From assembly GCF_002238045.1 (NCBI RefSeq), contig NZ_NBYO01000002.1:744001-808000 (forward strand): 64,000 bases of DNA, given 5' to 3'. The notes below the pieces were generated by a model. It was not told where the DNA came from. It saw only the letters and a list, made by a program, of their open reading frames with translations, and ran no database searches. This DNA is from Notoacmeibacter marinus. GTDB lineage: Bacteria > Pseudomonadota > Alphaproteobacteria > Rhizobiales > Rhizobiaceae. This document shows, piece by piece, positions 43,809 to 52,609 of this stretch. Position numbers and translations under genes: made by a program. Position 1 is the stretch's first letter. Every line of letters begins with the position of its first letter.

Positions 43809-44831
43809 TCAGCCCTGCTCTTCGACGGTCTGCTCGATCGCGCCGAAGATGGAATGGCCGTCCGCATCCTTCATCTCGATCCTGACCTTGTCGCCGAACG
43901 CCATGAAATCGGTCTGTGGCTTGCCGTTCTGGATGGTCTCGACCATGCGGACTTCCGCGAGGCACGAATAGCCGGCACCGCCATCCGAAACCGGCTTGCC
44001 GGGATCGCCCTCAGGTCCCTTGTTGGAGACGGTGCCCGAGCCGATGATCGCGCCGGCGGCGAGCGGCCGGGTCTTCGCGGCATGGGCGATCAGCTTGCCG
44101 AAATCGAACGTCATGTCGGTGCCGGCGTCGGCCTTGCCGAACGGTTTGCCGTTGAGCGAGACCAGAAGCGGCAGGCTCAGCTTGCCGCCGTCCCAGGCAT
44201 CGCCCAACTCGTCCGGCGTCACCGCAACGGGCGAAAAGGCGCTGGACGGCTTGGACTGGAAGAAACCGAACCCCTTGCCCAACTCGTTCGGGATCAGCCC
44301 GCGCAGCGACACATCGTTGACGAGCATGACGAGCCGGATCGCTTCGCGCGCGGTCTCTTCGTCGGCGCCGAGCGGCACATCGTCGACGATGACCGCGACC
44401 TCGCCCTCGAAATCGATTCCCCAGTCCGGTACCGCCTTCGAGGGAAAGACGATTGGATCGCGCGGACAGATGAAGGAATCCGAACCGCCCTGATACATGA
44501 GCGGATCGGTCCAGAAGCTCTCCGGCATTTCGGCATTGCGCGCCTTGCGGACCAGTTCGACATGATTGACATAGGCCGAGCCGTCCGCCCACTGATAGGC
44601 GCGCGGCAGGGGCGAAGCCGCCTCATGCTCGTGAAAGCGCTGGCTGGGCTGGCTGCCGGTTTCCAGGCCTTCCGCCACCCGTTCGAGCCGCGGCCCGATA
44701 TGGGCCCAGTCGTCGAGCGCGTCCTGCAGGGTCCGCGCAATATGCGGTACCTCCGAACAGCGGGTCAGATCGCGCGAAACGACGACGAGCCGTCCATCGC
44801 GCGTGGAATCCTTCAGGGTTGCGAGCTTCAT
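43809..44831 (-). CDS. fumarylacetoacetate hydrolase family protein
   Basis: A 340-residue FAH-fold enzyme. The N-terminal part starts MKLATLKDSTRDGRLVVVS; the catalytic domain contains metal-binding acids in DFEGEVAVIVDDVPLG and the loop GAIIGSGTVSNKGP. It is expected to split fumarylacetoacetate, or maleylacetoacetate, into fumarate/maleate and acetoacetate, the last step of homogentisate breakdown. No maleylacetoacetate isomerase gene is visible in the operon. Confidence 0.92.
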   Translation of the reverse strand: MKLATLKDSTRDGRLVVVSRDLTRCSEVPHIARTLQDALDDWAHIGPRLERVAEGLETGSQPSQRFHEHEAASPLPRAYQWADGSAYVNHVELVRKARNAEMPESFWTDPLMYQGGSDSFICPRDPIVFPSKAVPDWGIDFEGEVAVIVDDVPLGADEETAREAIRLVMLVNDVSLRGLIPNELGKGFGFFQSKPSSAFSPVAVTPDELGDAWDGGKLSLPLLVSLNGKPFGKADAGTDMTFDFGKLIAHAAKTRPLAAGAIIGSGTVSNKGPEGDPGKPVSDGGAGYSCLAEVRMVETIQNGKPQTDFMAFGDKVRIEMKDADGHSIFGAIEQTVEEQG

Positions 44832-44873
44832 CGATCCTCCAGAGCGGCCGGGTTTGGGTCAGGGCGCGGTTGC

Positions 44874-46235
44874 TTACTTCAGTCCGGGCGTTCCATCGAA
44901 TTTCTTTTCGATGGTCTTCCAGCAGTCGATGTAGTCGTCCTGAAGCGGCGCCTCCTTCGCAGCGAAGGCCGTCAGATGCTGCGGGAAGCGCGTTTCGAAC
45001 ATGAAACTCATCGTGTTGTCGAGCTTTTCCGGCTTCAGCTCCGAGTTGGACGCCTTGTCGAACGCCTCGCGATCCGGCCCGTGCGGCAGCATCATATTGT
45101 GCAGGCTGGTGCCGCCCGGCACGAAACCCTGCGGCTTGGCGTCGTACTGGCCATAAATATTGCCCATCATCTCGCTCATCACATTCTTGTGATACCAGGG
45201 CGGGCGGAACGTATCCTCCATCACCATCCAGCGCTCGCGGAACAGCACGAAATCGATATTGGCCGTGCCCGGCACGCCGGACGGCGCGGTGAGGACCGTG
45301 AAGATCGACGGATCTGGGTGATCGAAAAGGATTGCGCCGACCGGGCAATAAGTCTTCAGATCGTATTTCACCGGCGCGTAATTGCCGTGCCACGCCACGA
45401 CATCGAGCGGGCTGTGATCGATCTCGGTGGTGTGGAACTGCCCGCACCATTTCACCGTCACGGTCGACGGCGCATCGCGATCTTCGAAGGCCGCAACCGG
45501 CGTCTTGAAATCGCGGCGGTTGGCCATGCAGTTCGCGCCGATCGGCCCGCGGCCCGGCAGTTCGAATTTCTGGCCGTAATTCTCGCAGACAAAACCGCGA
45601 GCGGGTTCTTCGATGACCTCGACCCGATAGACGAGCCCGCGCGGTATGACGGCGATCTCCTGCGGCTCCAGATCGATGATACCGAGTTCGGTCGAAAAGC
45701 GCAGACGGCCCTGCTGAGGCACGACCAGCAATTCGGAATCCGCCGAATAGAAATAGTCGTCCACCATGGACTCGTTGACGAGATAGATATGGCTCGCCAT
45801 GCCGACCTGCGTGTTGACGTCGCCCGCCGTCGTCATGGTGCGCATGCCGGTCAGCCAGGTCAGCTTCTCGTCGGAGTGCGGGACGGCGTCCCAGCGGTAC
45901 TGGCCGAGCGAGATCACGTCGGGATCGACATTCGGCGCGCTCACCCAATAGGGAAGATCGATCTTCTTGAAGCGGTGGGTGTGCTTCACCGAGGGGCGGA
46001 TGCGGTAGCACCAGGTCCGCTCGTTCTGGTGGCTAGGCGCGGTGAAGGCGGTGCCCGTCAACTGCTCGCCATAGAGGCCGTAATTGCAGCGCTGCGGGCT
46101 GTTCATACCCTGTGGCAATGCGCCGGGCAGCGCTTCGGTCTCGAAATCATTGCCAAAACCCGGCATATAGCCTTCGGTTGTGCCGAACGGCGTCGCTGCC
46201 TGCGTCAGCGCCTCGATCTTGGTCTGCTTGTTCAT
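44874..46235 (-). CDS. hmgA: homogentisate 1,2-dioxygenase
   Basis: A 453-residue ring-cleaving dioxygenase. It starts [10 protein letters not shown] and shows [20 protein letters not shown], and the iron ligands in [14 protein letters not shown] (His, Glu) and [13 protein letters not shown] (His). It opens homogentisate to maleylacetoacetate. The ATG at 46235 has GGAGGAG upstream; the frame up to 46352 is not homologous. It is the first gene of the operon running to DUF2783 and is divergent from a MarR gene. Confidence 0.96.
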   Translation of the reverse strand: MNKQTKIEALTQAATPFGTTEGYMPGFGNDFETEALPGALPQGMNSPQRCNYGLYGEQLTGTAFTAPSHQNERTWCYRIRPSVKHTHRFKKIDLPYWVSAPNVDPDVISLGQYRWDAVPHSDEKLTWLTGMRTMTTAGDVNTQVGMASHIYLVNESMVDDYFYSADSELLVVPQQGRLRFSTELGIIDLEPQEIAVIPRGLVYRVEVIEEPARGFVCENYGQKFELPGRGPIGANCMANRRDFKTPVAAFEDRDAPSTVTVKWCGQFHTTEIDHSPLDVVAWHGNYAPVKYDLKTYCPVGAILFDHPDPSIFTVLTAPSGVPGTANIDFVLFRERWMVMEDTFRPPWYHKNVMSEMMGNIYGQYDAKPQGFVPGGTSLHNMMLPHGPDREAFDKASNSELKPEKLDNTMSFMFETRFPQHLTAFAAKEAPLQDDYIDCWKTIEKKFDGTPGLK

Positions 46236-46268
46236 GACGATCTCCTCCAACCTTTCGTCAGGCAAATA

Positions 46269-46288
46269 ATGGTTGCTTTTGTAACTAT
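46269..46288. promoter_or_regulatory. candidate MarR operator in the hmgA promoter
   Basis: The imperfect palindrome ATGGTTGC-TTTT-GTAACTAT (6 of 8 arm positions match) lies 34 bp upstream of hmgA in the divergent hmgA/marR spacer. Its shape suits a MarR dimer. Binding is inferred. Confidence 0.45.
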
Positions 46289-46363
46289 CAAGCCAAAAGA
46301 TCGGTCGGGCGTGTACTGGATGATGGCCAGCGCAGCGCAGCGAGGGCGGCAAACGAGGGGTTA

Positions 46364-46816
46364 GTGGTGGAGAAGAACGATCATTTCGACCTGAGGGAAT
46401 TTCTCCCTTATCTGCTGAATCTGGCAGCCGAAGAGACCAGCCTGCGCTTCAGCGCCATTTACCGGGAGCGCTATGGCCTGCTTCGCACCGAATGGCGGGT
46501 CCTGTTCCACCTCGGCCGCTACGGCGATCTGTCGGCGTCCGAGATCGGCGCGATGGCGAAGATCCACAAAACCAAGATTTCACGCGCCGTCAGCGCGCTG
46601 GAACGTAAGCACTTCCTGAAGCGGACGGCATCGGCGAAAGACCGTCGCCGCGAAATCTTGTCGTTGCTTCCCGCAGGCCAGGCGGCTTGCGCCGATCTGA
46701 CCGCCGCCGCCGAAGCCTATAATCGCGAACTCGCCCGCCAGTTCACGCCGGAGGAATGGTCCCTCCTGCTCCGCAGTCTCGAACGGCTGGCCCATTTACC
46801 GCCGTCGAAGGAGTAG
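46364..46816 (+). CDS. MarR family regulator, probable regulator of hmgA operon
   Basis: A 150-residue MarR protein. The winged helix reads [20 protein letters not shown], then [18 protein letters not shown] and [14 protein letters not shown]. The start is one of two adjacent GTG codons (46364 or 46367) after GAGGGG. It is transcribed away from hmgA over a 128-bp spacer with a palindrome. It probably senses homogentisate or a precursor. Confidence 0.88.
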   Translation: MVEKNDHFDLREFLPYLLNLAAEETSLRFSAIYRERYGLLRTEWRVLFHLGRYGDLSASEIGAMAKIHKTKISRAVSALERKHFLKRTASAKDRRREILSLLPAGQAACADLTAAAEAYNRELARQFTPEEWSLLLRSLERLAHLPPSKE

Positions 46817-46888
46817 CGGGTAAGGCTTCCGCCCGTCTCATGTGAGCCATTCTTTCCGCTTCGGAAAATCCACCGGTGTGGACTCCGC

Positions 46889-46929
46889 TTGACTCTCTAA
46901 AACAACCATGACTAGAACATATAGAGAAC
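46889..46929 (+). promoter_or_regulatory. SOS promoter with LexA box for imuA-imuB-dnaE2
   Basis: GAAC-ATATAGA-GAAC (46915-46929), which is GTTC-N7-GTTC on the other strand, is the alphaproteobacterial LexA box. It overlaps a probable -10 TAGAAC (46913-46918), 18 bp after TTGACT (46889-46894). A further GAAC lies 4 bp downstream. Confidence 0.82.
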
Positions 46930-46955
46930 ATTAGAACGCAGCAGACCCATGCCTG

Positions 46956-47627
46956 ATGACCGGATTTCGCCCACGATTTTCGGCACGGCAGCCATTTGCG
47001 CCCGTCCCACTACCCGATGGCCGGGCCCGGCTTGCCGAAGCCTTTTCCACGCGCCCCTCGGACGGGGCGAGCACGGGATTCGTGCTGGCGCATCTGCGTG
47101 CGGCGGAGCAGCCCTTTCTGTGGATCACCGACCGCCTCTCGCTGATCGAGACGGGCGAACCCTATTGCCTGACGATCCCCTTCATCCGCGCACGCCTCGC
47201 CAAACCCGCCGATGTGCTGACCGCCGCCGAGGAAGGGCTGCGCTGCGGCGCCCTTTCGGCGGTTGTCGCCGAACTCTGGGGCAATCCGAAAGCGCTGGAT
47301 TTCACCGCCAGCAAGCGCCTTGCCATGCGTGCCGAGACCTCCGGCATTCCCTGCTGGCTGATCCGCCATGGCGCGAGCGCCGACCTCAGCGCCGCGCGCG
47401 AGCGTTGGCGGTTGCAATCGCTGCCATCCTCGCCCCTGCCGGACGATGCAAAGGCGCCGGGCGGTCCGCTCTGGCATGCCGAACTCTTTCGTTCGCGCGA
47501 GCGGCGTCCCGGCCATTGGGTGGCGTCCTATGACCGCGCGGCGCATCGTCTCGATCTGGTTCCCGCGCTTTCCGATGGAGCGCTGGATGCGGCTGCGCAA
47601 GCGCCGGCGCGCCGCGCCGCCTCCTGA
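46956..47627 (+). CDS. imuA: ImuA family protein
   Basis: A 223-residue RecA/SulA-like protein without a clear Walker A. It shows STGFVLAHLRAAEQPFLWIT and GALSAVVAELWGNPKALDFT, typical of alphaproteobacterial ImuA. It helps damage-induced mutagenesis together with ImuB and DnaE2. The ATG at 46956 is 26 bp after the LexA box. Its 3' end overlaps imuB by 98 bp in another frame. Confidence 0.9.
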   Translation: MTGFRPRFSARQPFAPVPLPDGRARLAEAFSTRPSDGASTGFVLAHLRAAEQPFLWITDRLSLIETGEPYCLTIPFIRARLAKPADVLTAAEEGLRCGALSAVVAELWGNPKALDFTASKRLAMRAETSGIPCWLIRHGASADLSAARERWRLQSLPSSPLPDDAKAPGGPLWHAELFRSRERRPGHWVASYDRAAHRLDLVPALSDGALDAAAQAPARRAAS

Positions 47628-49056
47628 TGGGCCGCTCGCTCTCATAACCGATGGCCCGAAAGGCCCGATCATTCACGACCTCGATGAAGCGGCCCGGGAA
47701 GCCGGCATCCGCAAGGGCGCGCGCGCCGTCGATATGCGCGCCCTCTGCCCGACGGTCCATTTCGAACAGGCCGACCCCGCCGGCGACAAAGCGGCGCTGG
47801 AAAAGCTGGCGCTCTGGGCGCGGCGCTGGTGCCCGTGGAGCATCGCGGAAGGAGGCAGCGGCCTTCTGCTCGATACGACCGGCGCCGATCATCTATGGGG
47901 CGGCGAAGCGGCCATGCTGGCGGATATGGAAGCGCGCTTTGGCGCGCTCGGCTATGGCTGCCGCATTGCCATAGCGCCCACCATCGGCGCGGCTCATGCC
48001 TTCTCCCATTATGGCGAAAGCCACACACTCTGCACGGATCCGGCGGCGGACCTTGCCCCTTTGCCGGTCGCCAGCCTGCGGCTCGAGCCGGACACGATCC
48101 TTCTGCTGCACCGGCTTGGCCTGCGCCGCATCGGGGATCTGATGGCCGTGCCGCGCCTGCATCTGACGCGCCGTTTCTCCCGCAGCGAACTTGTCGCCAA
48201 CCCGCTTCTGCGCCTCGATCAGGCGTTGGGGCGAACGGATGAGCCGCTGACTGCGCCGGACGAAGCGCCACCCTTCCATGTCCAGAAGAGCCTGGCCGAA
48301 CCGATCGTCGACCCGGCGAACCATCTGCCGGACCTCTTCCGTCAGCTCTGCGCCTTTCTGCTGGAGGCCGGACACGGCGCGCGCCGCATCCGACTCACCG
48401 TTTACCGCACCGATGGCGAGATCGGTCGCATCGAGGCCGCCACCGCCGCGCCCACCCGCGATCCGGCACATATGGCCTCGCTCTTTCGCGAACGGGTGGA
48501 ACAGCTCGATCCGGGCTTCGGCTTCGATGTGATGGCCCTGGAGGCCATCGCCGCCCATCCGATGAAGACCGTTCAGAGCGATCTGACCGCGCCGTCCGAC
48601 GACACGCTCGACCTGCCGCGCCTGATCGACCGGCTCACCAATCGGTTCGGCGACGCCGCCATTTACTGTCCGCTGCCTTATGCGAGCCATGTGCCGGAAC
48701 GCGCCCGCCATAATGGCTCGTCATTGGCGAAGGAGGCGATGGCGGCTGAAGACAAGGCAAAGGAACGTCCGCTCCGCCTGCTCGACCCGGCCGAAGAGGT
48801 GCACGTCCTCTATGCCGTGCCGGAAGGCCCGCCCGCACAATTCGTCTGGCGTCGCCGCCCTCACCGCATCGCCCGCTATCAGGGGCCGGAACGGATCGCC
48901 CCGGAATGGTGGCGCGACCGCGCCGGCACACGGCTGCGCGACTATTACCGGGTCGAGGATGCGACCGGCCGCCGCTTCTGGCTCTATCGCGAGGGCCTGC
49001 ATGGCGACGGGCGCGGCGGCGAGCCGCGCTGGTTCCTGCACGGCCTTTTCGCGTGA
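47530..49056 (+). CDS. imuB: ImuB, Y-family polymerase-like protein
   Basis: A 508-residue DNA polymerase Y-family protein starting MTARRIVSIWFPRFPMERWM. At the place where Pol IV has catalytic Asp (DMDAFFA), it reads WFPRFP, so the polymerase site is lost, as in known ImuB. It keeps helix-hairpin-helix and little-finger regions (LLHRLGLRRIGDLMAVPR). It acts as an adaptor between DnaE2 and the beta clamp. The start lies within imuA. Confidence 0.93.
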   Translation: MTARRIVSIWFPRFPMERWMRLRKRRRAAPPPDGPLALITDGPKGPIIHDLDEAAREAGIRKGARAVDMRALCPTVHFEQADPAGDKAALEKLALWARRWCPWSIAEGGSGLLLDTTGADHLWGGEAAMLADMEARFGALGYGCRIAIAPTIGAAHAFSHYGESHTLCTDPAADLAPLPVASLRLEPDTILLLHRLGLRRIGDLMAVPRLHLTRRFSRSELVANPLLRLDQALGRTDEPLTAPDEAPPFHVQKSLAEPIVDPANHLPDLFRQLCAFLLEAGHGARRIRLTVYRTDGEIGRIEAATAAPTRDPAHMASLFRERVEQLDPGFGFDVMALEAIAAHPMKTVQSDLTAPSDDTLDLPRLIDRLTNRFGDAAIYCPLPYASHVPERARHNGSSLAKEAMAAEDKAKERPLRLLDPAEEVHVLYAVPEGPPAQFVWRRRPHRIARYQGPERIAPEWWRDRAGTRLRDYYRVEDATGRRFWLYREGLHGDGRGGEPRWFLHGLFA

Positions 49057-49065
49057 GGGATCGCC

Positions 49066-52000
49066 ATGCCGCTCAACGACAACCAGCATCCCAAGAAGAT
49101 GGTCGAACCTCGCTTCCGCTGGAACCCGCGCTCGCCCTATGTCGAGTTGGGCGTGATGAGCGCCTTTTCCTTTCTGCGCGGCGCGTCGGACGCGGCGGAA
49201 CTGGTCGGCACGGCCCATGAACTCGGATATGACGCGCTCGGCATTGCCGATCTCAACAGCCTGGCGGGCGTGGTGCGCATCCATGCCAATGCGGTTCAGG
49301 CGCATATCAAGCCGCTGATCGGATGCCGCCTGCAACTGATGACGGGCGAAACCTTCCTCGCCTATCCGATGGACCGCGACGCCTATGGCCGGCTCTGCCG
49401 CCTGCTCTCCAAGGGCAAGATGCACGATGCGGACGGCAACTGGCAGAAGAAGGGCGTCTGCGACATTGATCTGACCGATCTTGCCGCCCATGCCGAGGGC
49501 ATCCAGCTCATCATGGTTCCGCCGGACGATCCGCCGGACGATCTGTCGGCGCTGACCTCCGCCCTGCCGACTCTGCGCCACCTGGCCGCCTGCCATCACT
49601 ATCGCGGCGACGACCGCGCGCGCATCAACCGGCTCGACCGGATCGCCGGGCAGAATGGCCTTGGCCTTCTGGCGACCAATGATGTCCATTATCACGAGGC
49701 CGCCCGGCGGCCCTTGCAGGACATCATGACCTGCATCCGCGAGAAGACGAGCGTCGACCGGGCGGGGTTCCTGCTCGACGCCAATGCGGAGCGGCATCTG
49801 AAATCGCCGGACGAGATGGTGCGGCTCTTCGCTGAGTGGCCGCACGCCATTGCCGCGACGCGACAGGTCGCTGATATGTGCCGGTTCAGCCTGACCGATC
49901 TCTCCTACCACTATCCCAACGAAACGGTGCCGGCGGGTGAAACCGCGCAGAGCCAGCTCGAAAAACTGACATGGGCCGGTGCGGCGCATCATTATCCGAA
50001 CGGCGTGCCGCAGAAGGTTCGCGATACGCTGCAAAAAGAACTGGCGCTGATCGAAAAGAAGAACATTCCGCAATATTTCCTGACCATTCACGACATCGTG
50101 GAATTCGCCAAAAGCCAGCATATTCTGTGCCAGGGTCGCGGCTCGGCGGCCAATTCCGCCATCTGCTACGTGCTCGGCATCACCGCCGTCGATCCGGCCG
50201 AAAACGAGATGCTGTTCGAGCGTTTCATCAGTGAGGACCGCGAGGAGCCGCCCGATATTGACGTCGATTTCGAGCATGAGCGGCGCGAAACGGTCATCCA
50301 GCACATCTATGAGAAATATGGCCGCCAGCGCGCTGGCCTCTGCGCCACGGTGATCCATTACCGCCCGCGCTCGGCCATCCGCGAGGTCGGCAAGGCGATG
50401 GGCCTGTCGGAGGATGTGACGAGCGCGCTCGCCCGCACCGTCTGGGGCAGTTTCGGCCGCGAAATGGGCGAGAAGAACGTCAGCGAGGCCGGGCTCGATC
50501 TGTCCGATCCGGTCCTGTCACGCACGATCAAACTCGCCAGCCAGATGATCGGCATGCCGCGCCATCTCAGCCAGCATGTCGGCGGCTTCATCCTGACCGA
50601 AGGGCCGCTGACCGAGACAGTGCCGATCGGCAATGGCGCGATGCCGGATCGCAGCTTCATCGAATGGGACAAGGACGATATCGACGAATTGCGCATCCTG
50701 AAGGTCGATGTGCTGGCGCTCGGCATGCTCACCTGCATCCGGAAATGCTTCGACCTGATCGCGGCCCATTACGGCCGAAAGCTCGAACTCAATTCCATCG
50801 AACCGGATGACGAAGAGACTTACGCAATGCTGCGCCGGGCCGACAGCCTCGGCGTCTTTCAGGTCGAAAGCCGCGCTCAGATGAACATGCTGCCGCGCCT
50901 GAAGCCGGAAAAGTTCTACGATCTGGTCATCGAGGTCGCCATCGTCCGGCCCGGCCCGATCCAGGGCGACATGGTCCACCCCTATCTGCGGCGGCGGAAC
51001 AAGCTGGAAGACGTCGAATACCCGAAACCCGCCCCGCCCAACGATCCGGACGAGTTGAAGAACATTCTGAAGCGCACCCTCGGCGTACCGATCTTCCAGG
51101 AACAGGCGATGAAGATCGCGCTGGAAGCGGCGAAGTTCTCGCCCGCCAAGGCCAATGAGCTGCGCAAGGCAATGGCGACCTTCCGCTCGCGCGGCACGAT
51201 CGGCGCGCTGCAGAACGACATGGTCGGCGGCATGGTGAAGCGCGGCTATGACGAGGCTTTCGCCCGCCGCTGCTTCGATCAGATCAAGGGCTTCGGCGAA
51301 TATGGCTTCCCGGAAAGCCATGCGGCGAGCTTCGCCAAACTCGTCTACATCTCGTCATGGCTGAAATGCCACTACCCGGACGCGTTCGCCGCCGCGCTTC
51401 TCAATTCGCAGCCCATGGGCTTCTACGCCCCGGCCCAGATCGTCCGCGATGCGCGCGACCATGATGTCGAGGTGCGCGAGGCGGACGTCAATTTCAGCGA
51501 TTGGGACAATCGGCTGGAGCCGTCCGGCACGGGCTGGGCGCTGCGTCTCGGCTTCCGGCAGATCGAGGGGCTGGGTGAAGAGGTTGCGATCCGGCTCATC
51601 GCGGCGCGCGATAGGCCTTTCGAGACCGTTGAGAGTCTGAAAAGCCGAGCCGGTCTTGGCGCTGGCGCGATTCACAGACTGGCGGCCGCCGACGCCTTCC
51701 GCTCGCTCGGGCTCGACCGGCGCGCCGCGCTCTGGGACGCCCGCGCCATTCGCGACGCGCCCGATCTGCCCCTTTTCCGCCAGACGCGGGACGAAGGGGA
51801 AGAGACCCCGGTGGCGCTGCCGGCCATGGCGGCCTGCGAACATGTGGTCGCCGATTACCAGACCACGCGCCTGTCGCTGAAAGAGCATCCGATGCGCTTC
51901 ATGCGCAAATCCATGGCGCAGCAGGGCTATGTCACGGCCGAGGAACTCAAGACGGCGAGAAACAACAGCCCGGTCAGGATCGCCGGCCTCGTTCTCATTC

Positions 52001-52344
52001 GCCAGCGGCCGGGCAGCGCCAAGGGCGTCTGCTTCATCACGCTGGAGGACGAAACCGGCGTCGCGAACCTCGTCATCTGGCCGAAAGTGATGGCGGCGTT
52101 CCGCAAGACCGTGATGACTGCGCGGCTGATGGCGGTGGAAGGCGTGGTCCAGCGCGACGCCGACATCATGCATGTGGTGGCGCGAAAAATGACGGATCGG
52201 AGCGACGCGCTCGAACGCCTTTCCGAAGGGCCGCTGACGATCCAGATGTGCCGGGCCGACCACGTGCGAAACCCGCTGTCGCCATCGCCGCAGCGCCATC
52301 CCCGTCAGGCGCGGATCATTCCGAAATCACGCGATTTCCATTGA
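49066..52344 (+). CDS. dnaE2: error-prone DNA polymerase III alpha (DnaE2)
   Basis: A 1092-residue C-family polymerase. An N-terminal PHP domain (YVELGVMSAFSFLRGASDAA) is followed by the palm with catalytic acids in PPDIDVDFEHERR near residue 397 and KVDVLALGMLT near 546, then helix-hairpin-helix and OB domains (ITLEDETGVANLVIWPKV). It carries out translesion synthesis with ImuA and ImuB. It begins 9 bp after imuB, the third gene of the SOS cassette. Confidence 0.96.
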   Translation: MPLNDNQHPKKMVEPRFRWNPRSPYVELGVMSAFSFLRGASDAAELVGTAHELGYDALGIADLNSLAGVVRIHANAVQAHIKPLIGCRLQLMTGETFLAYPMDRDAYGRLCRLLSKGKMHDADGNWQKKGVCDIDLTDLAAHAEGIQLIMVPPDDPPDDLSALTSALPTLRHLAACHHYRGDDRARINRLDRIAGQNGLGLLATNDVHYHEAARRPLQDIMTCIREKTSVDRAGFLLDANAERHLKSPDEMVRLFAEWPHAIAATRQVADMCRFSLTDLSYHYPNETVPAGETAQSQLEKLTWAGAAHHYPNGVPQKVRDTLQKELALIEKKNIPQYFLTIHDIVEFAKSQHILCQGRGSAANSAICYVLGITAVDPAENEMLFERFISEDREEPPDIDVDFEHERRETVIQHIYEKYGRQRAGLCATVIHYRPRSAIREVGKAMGLSEDVTSALARTVWGSFGREMGEKNVSEAGLDLSDPVLSRTIKLASQMIGMPRHLSQHVGGFILTEGPLTETVPIGNGAMPDRSFIEWDKDDIDELRILKVDVLALGMLTCIRKCFDLIAAHYGRKLELNSIEPDDEETYAMLRRADSLGVFQVESRAQMNMLPRLKPEKFYDLVIEVAIVRPGPIQGDMVHPYLRRRNKLEDVEYPKPAPPNDPDELKNILKRTLGVPIFQEQAMKIALEAAKFSPAKANELRKAMATFRSRGTIGALQNDMVGGMVKRGYDEAFARRCFDQIKGFGEYGFPESHAASFAKLVYISSWLKCHYPDAFAAALLNSQPMGFYAPAQIVRDARDHDVEVREADVNFSDWDNRLEPSGTGWALRLGFRQIEGLGEEVAIRLIAARDRPFETVESLKSRAGLGAGAIHRLAAADAFRSLGLDRRAALWDARAIRDAPDLPLFRQTRDEGEETPVALPAMAACEHVVADYQTTRLSLKEHPMRFMRKSMAQQGYVTAEELKTARNNSPVRIAGLVLIRQRPGSAKGVCFITLEDETGVANLVIWPKVMAAFRKTVMTARLMAVEGVVQRDADIMHVVARKMTDRSDALERLSEGPLTIQMCRADHVRNPLSPSPQRHPRQARIIPKSRDFH

Positions 52345-52609
52345 TCGGTCCGAAGCCCGAACCCCTCGATCTCGAACACCTCTCCTCCGCTCGTAAAGTT
52401 ATATTTTTCCAATAAAAATCACGTTTGGGAAAGACCGTCTTCTGTGGACAGCCCGCCACGCAATCGACCACTTACCTTGGGTCACACCTTGTCATCCGAT
52501 CAATTCTGGCGTTTGTTGCCGCCAAGGCTACGCCCCACGGCCTTTCTTTCCCGCGGAGGCGAAGCCCTTGCCAAGAAGCAAGAATATCAACGTTGGGAGA
52601 CGTCATATC

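Noticed and set aside
42732-46364. A 1210-codon open frame on the forward strand
   Set aside because: It is antisense to the whole homogentisate operon, whose four proteins have clear family motifs; its translation is Arg/His-rich without any recognisable domain. GC-rich third positions leave the opposite strand open.
48721-50358. A 545-codon reverse-strand frame
   Set aside because: It lies over imuB and dnaE2, which are unambiguous; no domain seen.
52345-52609. Possible regulatory RNA upstream of dppA
   Set aside because: Only an AT-rich stretch near 52398-52425 is seen; I could find no convincing hairpin, riboswitch core or promoter.
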